Assembly: GCA_964588995.1 (NCBI GenBank)
Contig: CAZPQM010000005.1
Span: 53,527 to 117,526 of the forward strand
DNA from: CAZPQM01 sp964588995
GTDB lineage: Bacteria; Pseudomonadota; Alphaproteobacteria; Rickettsiales; UBA8987
Reading direction: 5' to 3'
DNA length: 64,000 nucleotides
Part shown: positions 58,527 through 64,000 of the stretch, one piece after another
Layout of the letters: each line of letters opens with the position of its first letter
Position numbering within the stretch: position 1 is the stretch's first letter
Made by a program: the position numbers and the translations under genes
Notes under the pieces: generated by a model
Databases searched by the model: none
What the model was told of the DNA's origin: nothing
What the model saw: only the letters and a program-made list of their open reading frames with translations

Positions 58527-60755
58527 GTGGCCGACCTCTCGACACATCCTTTCACCATATTGCGCAATCTTGGCTGGAGTGTTTTTCCAGCGCGGCGGGA
58601 TGCGAATAATCCTGCGCGTAACAAAGAGCCATTAGTGGCATGGAAGCGTTATCAACAGAAGCGAGCCAGCTACACATTATGCGAGCAATGGGACGCAGCA
58701 GGCAATCATAATCTGGCGGTGGTGACCGGACATATCTCTGGTATCTGGGTGCTGGATATTGATGGCGATGCAGGTAAAGAAACACTTGCCAGACTTACCG
58801 GCCAACATGGACCATTGCCGGAAACCATCTGCGTCAGAACCGGCAGCGGCGGACTGCACTATTATTTCCGTTTCCCGGATGCCGAGCAGGTTGATATCCG
58901 TAATATGGTCAAAAAAGACCGGCAGGCAAACGCATTGCCCGGTATCGATGTGCGTGGTGATGGTGGCTATGTCATTGCGCCACCCTCCATACACGAAAGT
59001 GGCAATGCCTATGAATGGCTGGTTCCTCCCTCACAAGGCAACCTGAAAGATGCGCCGGACTGGTTACTGAATATCGCTGACCGCTCGAGAACCGATGATG
59101 CGGTACCATTGTTGGAGCGCAAACCAGACTCTGACCCTACGCCAGATGCATTAGAAAAATTCAAGCAACGTCAGTTGAACAGTTTGCGCAAAGCAACCAA
59201 TGGCTCGCGCAATGATATTCTCAATAAGGTTACCTTCCTGCTGGCCCAGAAAATCCCCTTCGGACTGGATCGTGAGGCAACCCTCCGGGACATTACCGAT
59301 ATTGCGCGTCAGATGGGGCTGGATGATGCAGAAATCACCCGCACGATGGAAAGTGCTATTAGTGCCGGTCTGGCACAGCCCAGCAATGCGCTAAAACCAC
59401 GTAGTCCAGCTGCGCCCAAACTCCCCAACTCTTCCTGTCAGATTGAGGTGGATGCCATAGATCAGGTGCAATCACTGCATCTTGGTCTCGCATTGGAGGC
59501 GATCGAAACGGTTGGTTCCGGCGATCTGATCTACACGCGCAACCGTTTTTATCACTGGCCAAAAGGCATGGGCTATTGGCAGGTGCTTGATGACCGTGAA
59601 TTGCGCCGGGTGGTGCATCGTATCGGCTCCAATATCCCAAAACTCAGCAAGAATATGGTGGATTCCGTATGCGACATGGTGCGCACTGAAGTCACCGTCA
59701 AACACAGCATTTTCAATCAGCGCAATGAGCTGGTGGTTAATTGCAGGAACGGCGAACTGCATTTTGAAAATGGTCTGTTCCGGCTCAGGCAACATAAGCG
59801 TGAGCATTATCTGACCTATCAGATACCGGTGGCCTATGACCCGAACGCCACTGCTGAGCGATTCATGCAGTTTCTGCTGGAGATATTCGAGGGCGATGCC
59901 GATCGGTCTGCCAAAGCGCAGGTGCTACTGGAGATGATTGGCTATACGTTGCTTTCCACCTGTGCATTTGAAAAATTCATCATTCTGATCGGCAATGGTG
60001 CGAATGGCAAATCAGTGCTGCTGAAAGTGCTGACAACACTGATCGGCCCGGCCTTTGTCTCTGCGGTCACACCATCACAATTTGATAACCGTTTCCAGCG
60101 GGCGCATCTGGATGGTAAGCAGGCCAATATTGTGACCGAACTGGCCGAAGGTGGTGAGATTGCCGAGGCCACACTGAAAGCCATTGTCAGTGGTGAAGTC
60201 ATCACCGCCGAGCATAAGCATAAACCACCGTTTGAATTTCGTCCCACCTGCACCTGCTGGTTTGGCACTAACCACATGCCTCAGACGCGTGACTTCTCCG
60301 ATGCAATGACGCGGCGTGCGATCATTCTCACTTTCAACCGCAAATTTGAGGGTGACAATTGTGATCCGCATCTGGCCGAAAAATTGATCGATGAGTTGCC
60401 CGGTATTCTCAATATGGCGCTGCAAGCCATCAGTGGCGTGCTGGATCAAAAGGCATTTACGGAACCGGCATCCAGCTTAGAGGCAAAGGACAACTGGAAG
60501 CTGGAGTCCGATCAGGTGGCGCAGTTTATCGATGAATGCTGCCTGCTGCACAAGGATTATGAGACGCCATCTAACGAGGTTTACACCCGTTACAAAAGCT
60601 GGGCGCAGGAGGCAGGCAGCTTCCGTCCGCTCAATCGCAAGAATTTTACCAACCGGCTGAAGCGCTTCGGTGTGGAGCCGTTTAAGGGCACCGGAGGTAA
60701 ACGGATGCTGTTCGGTATCCGGCTGTTGCCCAATTACGATGGAGGTTCGGCATGA
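58527..60755 (+). CDS. P4-type bifunctional primase-polymerase/helicase
   Basis: Replication initiator of satellite and plasmid-like elements. GTG start with GAGGT seven bases upstream. The 742-residue protein has a prim-pol domain (about 5-185) with WVLDIDGD (catalytic acidic pair), GSGGLHYYFRFP and DVRGDGGYVIAPPSIH, a linker, then a D5/P4-type SF3 helicase (about 420-680) with Walker A IGNGANGKSVLLKVL near 485-500 and Walker B-like ANIVTELAEGGEI, followed by CTCWFGTNHMPQTRDFSDAMTRR. Its stop overlaps a tiny ORF (ATGA). Confidence 0.93.
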   Translation: MADLSTHPFTILRNLGWSVFPARRDANNPARNKEPLVAWKRYQQKRASYTLCEQWDAAGNHNLAVVTGHISGIWVLDIDGDAGKETLARLTGQHGPLPETICVRTGSGGLHYYFRFPDAEQVDIRNMVKKDRQANALPGIDVRGDGGYVIAPPSIHESGNAYEWLVPPSQGNLKDAPDWLLNIADRSRTDDAVPLLERKPDSDPTPDALEKFKQRQLNSLRKATNGSRNDILNKVTFLLAQKIPFGLDREATLRDITDIARQMGLDDAEITRTMESAISAGLAQPSNALKPRSPAAPKLPNSSCQIEVDAIDQVQSLHLGLALEAIETVGSGDLIYTRNRFYHWPKGMGYWQVLDDRELRRVVHRIGSNIPKLSKNMVDSVCDMVRTEVTVKHSIFNQRNELVVNCRNGELHFENGLFRLRQHKREHYLTYQIPVAYDPNATAERFMQFLLEIFEGDADRSAKAQVLLEMIGYTLLSTCAFEKFIILIGNGANGKSVLLKVLTTLIGPAFVSAVTPSQFDNRFQRAHLDGKQANIVTELAEGGEIAEATLKAIVSGEVITAEHKHKPPFEFRPTCTCWFGTNHMPQTRDFSDAMTRRAIILTFNRKFEGDNCDPHLAEKLIDELPGILNMALQAISGVLDQKAFTEPASSLEAKDNWKLESDQVAQFIDECCLLHKDYETPSNEVYTRYKSWAQEAGSFRPLNRKNFTNRLKRFGVEPFKGTGGKRMLFGIRLLPNYDGGSA

Positions 60756-60922
60756 GTGGCGCAAGTGGCGCGTGGCCTAATTACACGCCTATTACACACA
60801 CCCTACATCACCATTCGCACTCGCGCATATGTGTAAGTGCAATAGCACCAACCGCCACTAACGCCACTGCCGCCATCACTTCCTTCTTTATCCCTCAACC
60901 CAAACAGGAGAACCAACCATGA
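60752..60922 (+). CDS. Tiny 56-residue ORF coupled to the primase gene
   Basis: ATG at 60752 lies six bases after GGAGG and overlaps the primase stop; its own stop overlaps the start of the next gene. The product begins MSGASGAWPNYTPIT, contains HHHSHS and ends FIPQPKQENQP. Composition is odd and the DNA carries paired repeats, so it may be a by-product of an origin-like sequence rather than a working protein. Confidence 0.4.
   Translation: MSGASGAWPNYTPITHTLHHHSHSRICVSAIAPTATNATAAITSFFIPQPKQENQP
60755..60868. repeat. Origin-like paired heptamer repeats after the primase gene
   Basis: AGTGGCG occurs at 60755-60761 and 60764-60770 (nine-base period). The reverse complement CGCCACT occurs at 60853-60859 and 60862-60868, again with nine-base period. 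The two pairs face each other across about 80 bases that also hold ATTACACA and TGTGTAA. The 18-mer at 60852-60869 recurs inverted at 62761-62778. Confidence 0.65.
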
Positions 60923-61572
60923 CAACACTTAAGCAACTACAGGAAATGCAACCGCGCACTCTGCGCCTCAATATCGAGACGTATCTATCAGCGATGATCG
61001 ATAGCGCAAAAGAGCCAAAGCCTATCCATAAACGGCTCGAAGAATATATCGCGCAAGGCTCTATCTATATCAAGCATTTGCGCAGCCTGATTCGCACCAT
61101 GCAGAAAAAGCGTACAGAAATCATGCTCAGCAGCGAGGCATCCGCTAAACAATTCAAGGAGGACATGTCGCGCTGGGAGCTGGCCATTGAGCGCATCGAA
61201 GCCGGTGTTGCTGCCTGTGAGAAGCGATTGCCGGAAGCCGGAAAGCTACGAGATGAGGCACATAAAAGCATCCTGAACGTGGTTGGCAAACGTGCTGAAC
61301 TGAAAAAGTTGCTGCAAAGCTATGAGAATCAGGCGCGTGATCTGGCCCGTACTACCCAAGCGATTCAGCTCATTGCCAATGAATTTAGCGCATGCAACCG
61401 GCTTGGCCATGAATTTGTGGTGATTGATGATTACCGTGGCACCAAAGATTACGACTCAATGGCCCATACCTGTCGCGCAAGCGATCTGATCCTCACGGAA
61501 GCGGTGCTGCCGGATATTTCCAAAGAAAAGACCTACCACGTCTTTTACGGCGCATTTGACGTAGAGCAATAG
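60919..61572 (+). CDS. Mobile-element coiled-coil protein of unknown function (217 residues)
   Basis: Helical throughout, no signal or membrane segment. Likely coiled coils near 35-100 (LEEYIAQGSIYIKHLRSLIRTMQKKRTEIMLSSEASAKQFKEDMSRWELAIERIEAGVAACEKRLPEAGKLRDEAHK) and 110-145. The C-terminal part (NRLGHEFVVIDDYRGTKDYDSMAHTCRASDLI) is more globular. AGGAG nine bases upstream. Family not recognised. Confidence 0.65.
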   Translation: MTTLKQLQEMQPRTLRLNIETYLSAMIDSAKEPKPIHKRLEEYIAQGSIYIKHLRSLIRTMQKKRTEIMLSSEASAKQFKEDMSRWELAIERIEAGVAACEKRLPEAGKLRDEAHKSILNVVGKRAELKKLLQSYENQARDLARTTQAIQLIANEFSACNRLGHEFVVIDDYRGTKDYDSMAHTCRASDLILTEAVLPDISKEKTYHVFYGAFDVEQ

Positions 61573-61591
61573 AGGCGATGGGGATTGGACG

Positions 61592-62209
61592 ATGGATTAT
61601 CTCCACGGCGACAAAAGAAGAAAGCGGCAGATGTTAGTGCGCTGGACATCCGGCATGACCAAGCTGGACAGCGCATTCAGCGTGCTCTTTCAGAGCCGGT
61701 TTGCGGAATATCCAAACAACATGCTGGAACTGTCTTTGGCACAAGGTATTCCGTTCCTGCTGGAGCACCAGAGGAACCATATAATCGGCGCTGTGACCAA
61801 CGTGTTTTTCACCCGCTGCCGCCTGACTAAGCGCCATGTAGGCAAAGCCATCGTCCTTCTCCACAACGATCCACTGTCTGTGGAAGTGTATCATCGATTC
61901 ATCCAGACATGTGCATTTCCTGCGGTGAGCATTGGTTACTACCCTGACTGGAGCAAAATGTCGGTGCGCATGAATGGTAAGCACATCCATGTCACCATGA
62001 AACAATTTACGCTTGATGAGATTTCTCTTGTGCGGGTGGGCAAAGACCCCGGTGCTTACATCGAGCATATCTGGGAAGAGCCACTTTCAGCAGGAGAAAA
62101 TATACCCGGAATGGACGTGCGTATTCCCCTGCTGGGCAGCTCCGTGGTGAGTGCGGGTCCTCCCGGAGGGTCCCCCTACGGGTACGCCGAGGGCGCGGTT
62201 TATGTCTAG
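61592..62209 (+). CDS. Mobile-element protein of unknown function (205 residues)
   Basis: Starts ATG at 61592, 19 bases after the previous stop. Mixed alpha/beta sequence, no signal peptide. The middle segment SVEVYHRFIQTCAFPAVSIGYYPDWSKMSVRMNGKHIHVTMKQFTLDEI has alternating hydrophobics. The C-terminus is Gly/Pro-rich (VSAGPPGGSPYGYAEG). Not recognised. Confidence 0.6.
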   Translation: MDYLHGDKRRKRQMLVRWTSGMTKLDSAFSVLFQSRFAEYPNNMLELSLAQGIPFLLEHQRNHIIGAVTNVFFTRCRLTKRHVGKAIVLLHNDPLSVEVYHRFIQTCAFPAVSIGYYPDWSKMSVRMNGKHIHVTMKQFTLDEISLVRVGKDPGAYIEHIWEEPLSAGENIPGMDVRIPLLGSSVVSAGPPGGSPYGYAEGAVYV

Positions 62210-62305
62210 GGTCAGCATGAAAAAATGCATTTCGTTTCGTTTTCTTGGTCGTGAAAATCAAGTAAATCAGATGCTTGACTCTCGAAACGGCGAAATGGGG
62301 GTATC

Positions 62306-62515
62306 ATGACCATTTCGTCGGATATTCTGAAAAAAGACGTATGCACGCTTTCCGATCAGGAATTATTCGAGCGCATGGTCTATAAAATAAGGAAAAAATA
62401 CGACTTCCAGATATCCGATGCGGATGCCCGCGCAGCTGCCCGTAATCTCACCGGATTCTACCAGGTATTACTTGATTTGAAGCAACAATCCGGTCATGGT
62501 AACAGCCATGAATAA
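62306..62515 (+). CDS. Small 69-residue protein preceding the recombinase
   Basis: ATG at 62306 with GGGGG upstream. Charged helical protein (DVCTLSDQELFERMVYKIRKKYDFQISDADARAAARNLTGFYQVLLDLKQQ). The C-terminal third, with alternating hydrophobics, looks like one amphipathic helix. Its stop overlaps the recombinase start by eight bases. A control or directionality role would fit the position, but no family is recognised. Confidence 0.65.
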   Translation: MTISSDILKKDVCTLSDQELFERMVYKIRKKYDFQISDADARAAARNLTGFYQVLLDLKQQSGHGNSHE

Positions 62516-64000
62516 CAATATCTTCCAGATTGATGAACACCGCAAAAACGCTGCCAAAAGAGCGGTTTTGCTGGCACGTGTCTCCACTAAGGAGCAGGAG
62601 GAAGGCTATTCCATCGCCGCCCAAAAACACCGCTTGCAGCAATATTGTGAGCGAAAGGGGTTTGACATCATCCGTACTTTTGAACTGGTAGAATCTTCAA
62701 CCATGGGCGACCGTAAAGACTTCATGGAAATGCTGAAATTCATCAAACGCCAATCTGGCACAGTGGCGTTAGTGGCGGATAAAGTTGACAGGGTTCAGCG
62801 CAGTTTCAAAGAATTTCCTATGCTGGATAGTCTGATTCAGGCGGGTAAGATAGAACTGCATTTCAATACCGAGAATTACATCATCCATAAAGACTCCGTG
62901 TCGCAAGAGCGTCTGATGTGGTCCATCGGCGTAGTGATGGCACAGTCTTATGTTGATTCACTGCGTGATAACGTCAAACGCAGTATTGATCAGAAACTCC
63001 GCATTGGCGAGTGGATCGGCACTGCCCCCATTGGTTACCTTAACAGTCGAGATGAGCGTGGACGTAGTAACGTGCTTGTTGATGAATTTCGTGCACCGCT
63101 TGTTCGGCGCATGTTTGAGGAATATGCCACTGGCGAACACACACTGGCTGACCTTACCCGAAAGGCTAAGGAATGGGGGTTGCGTAATGCTCGTGGTAAT
63201 CAGGGTGAGCTGGCCAAAGCGCAGGTGCATCGCCTGATTCAGAATCCTTTCTACTATGGTGAGATGGAAGTAAAGGGTAAGAAATACCCGCATGTTTATC
63301 AGCCGATTATCACTAAGGAGCTTTTTGATGCGTGTCAGGCAGTGCGCCTTGGCTGGCATAAGAAGCCATTTAAATATGCTGAGAAAGATTATGTATTTCG
63401 CGGCCTGATGACCTGCGCTATTACTGGGCGCACCGTCACAGCCGATACCAAGACAAAAACCTATCCCAGTGGCAAAACCTCCGAATGGACATACCTCATC
63501 AGCTGGAATCCGGATAATCCCAAGAAAAAGGTCTGGACCCGTGAGGATAAAGTCCTAAGCGAAATTGAAGAGGTATTCAGGCAAATGGCAGTGGATGTCG
63601 ACCTCAAGGATGAAATCGTCGAATATGCCAAACGCAGCTGTGAAACCGAGAAGGTGTATCACAAAAAGCAGATTACTGAGCTAAACAAGGAATACTCGAT
63701 CATTCAGGGCAAGCTGGATAAATTGACCGATCTGCTGCTTGATGACGCCATCAGCCGCAGCGAGCACGAAAACAAACGGCTGAAGCTGAAATCCCGGCAG
63801 CTGGAAATAACTGGTCAGCTGGACTCCTTTACCATGGCCGATGACGGCTTCCGTGATGCGGTGGTTGATATGCTGGGACTCACCGCAGAAGCGCACCAAA
63901 TCTTCAAAGGTTCGAGCAATGAGGGAAAACGCCGACTGATCAATTTCGTGTTTTCGAACCTTCAGCTCGAAGGGCAAAAACTTACGTGTTCCCTGCGACA
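62508..64000 (+). CDS. Large serine site-specific recombinase, 3'-truncated by window edge
   Basis: I translated 497 codons with no stop. The resolvase domain starts AKRAVLLARVSTKEQEEGYSIAAQKHRL: Ser26 is the catalytic nucleophile, with Arg24 nearby. The recombinase domain runs from about 165 to 300 (GYLNSRDERGRSNV, VHRLIQNPFYYGEM). The zinc-ribbon region LMTCAITGRTVTADTKTK has only one of the usual four cysteines. A coiled-coil segment begins near residue 385 (ITELNKEYSIIQGKLDKL). Start could also be the ATG four codons upstream (62496). It would integrate and excise the element. Confidence 0.92.
   Translation, partial: MNNNIFQIDEHRKNAAKRAVLLARVSTKEQEEGYSIAAQKHRLQQYCERKGFDIIRTFELVESSTMGDRKDFMEMLKFIKRQSGTVALVADKVDRVQRSFKEFPMLDSLIQAGKIELHFNTENYIIHKDSVSQERLMWSIGVVMAQSYVDSLRDNVKRSIDQKLRIGEWIGTAPIGYLNSRDERGRSNVLVDEFRAPLVRRMFEEYATGEHTLADLTRKAKEWGLRNARGNQGELAKAQVHRLIQNPFYYGEMEVKGKKYPHVYQPIITKELFDACQAVRLGWHKKPFKYAEKDYVFRGLMTCAITGRTVTADTKTKTYPSGKTSEWTYLISWNPDNPKKKVWTREDKVLSEIEEVFRQMAVDVDLKDEIVEYAKRSCETEKVYHKKQITELNKEYSIIQGKLDKLTDLLLDDAISRSEHENKRLKLKSRQLEITGQLDSFTMADDGFRDAVVDMLGLTAEAHQIFKGSSNEGKRRLINFVFSNLQLEGQKLTCSLR
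62761..62778. repeat. 18-mer copy inside the recombinase gene
   Basis: CAGTGGCGTTAGTGGCGG here is identical to the reverse complement of 60852-60869. Inside the coding region it codes for TVALVADK. The paired AGTGGCG units keep the nine-base period of the origin-like site. Confidence 0.6.

Larger units (their letters stand above)
57240..64000 (+). mobile_element. Integrated satellite-like element with P4-type primase and serine recombinase, truncated by window end
   Basis: Nine co-directional genes from 57356 to the window edge: unknown, AlpA-like, primase-helicase, tiny ORF, three unknowns, a large serine recombinase. No phage structural gene. Left edge is placed after the DUF486-like gene because composition and gene content change there; no attachment repeat was identified, so this boundary is a guess. 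The right edge lies beyond the window. Confidence 0.7.

Noticed and set aside
58527..60755. Plasmid replication protein rather than an integrated element
   Set aside because: Context is chromosomal on the left, an AlpA-like gene and a serine recombinase accompany it, and no partition genes are present.

Overview
The window is a chromosomal segment of an alphaproteobacterium. The evidence is the combination of an uroporphyrinogen III synthase - mitofilin/Mic60-like - HemY block, a FlbD-type sigma-54 flagellar activator, a tpiA | ppiD-trpE-trpG-trpD-trpC block, the secG-pyrG-kdsA order, and an RNase E whose S1 domain carries a long insertion. Genus cannot be fixed from the sequence. No rRNA or tRNA gene and no CRISPR array was seen.

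Layout. 1-7.5 kb: truncated fumarase (fumC), an AlkA-like DNA glycosylase, a 1139-residue protein of unknown function, a Tas-like aldo/keto reductase and a membrane-anchored MsrB. 7.5-13.7 kb: a second giant unknown protein (961 residues, no cysteine), then a minus-strand flagellar group flgC-fliE-fliQ-fliR plus a small membrane protein, with a good sigma-54 promoter in front of flgC and a phytochelatin-synthase-like gene upstream. 13.7-23.6 kb: tsaD, hemD-Mic60-like-hemY, a 600-base patch of palindromes, kdsA, a membrane-tethered XRE regulator, pyrG, secG, tpiA. 23.9-30.3 kb: ppiD-trpE-(cysteine-rich exported protein)-trpG-trpD-trpC, tightly packed. 30.3-37.7 kb: rne with a long leader, recG, a PAS/degenerate-GGDEF and degenerate-EAL gene pair, rpmG. 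37.8-46.0 kb: fliF-fliG-fliH-fliN-motA-flbD, then a sigma-54 promoter and flhA.

46-57 kb is a metal-uptake region. A zinc/manganese-type ABC system (permease, binding protein, outer-membrane barrel) lacks its ATPase and is preceded by a frameshifted His-rich exported protein. Next comes an MFS transporter, then a Fur-box-controlled cluster: 97-residue protein, TonB, TonB-dependent receptor, Bfd ferredoxin, a stand-alone six-helix ABC-exporter-type membrane domain without an ATPase, ExbB, ExbD, and a DUF486-like membrane protein. This cluster is the best candidate for an incompletely described system: a self-contained TonB-energised iron uptake unit in which the ABC-type membrane domain has no nucleotide-binding partner nearby.

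57.2-64 kb (running off the end) is an integrated, satellite-like mobile element: unknown gene, AlpA-like DNA-binding protein, P4-type primase-helicase, an origin-like inverted repeat inside a tiny ORF, three unknown genes and a large serine recombinase.

A second theme is structural. Two intergenic regions (18.4-19.1 kb and 46.05-46.5 kb) are built from perfect palindromes whose stems differ in sequence but almost all close with C-GNA-G trinucleotide loops on one strand, the loop type known for very stable DNA mini-hairpins.
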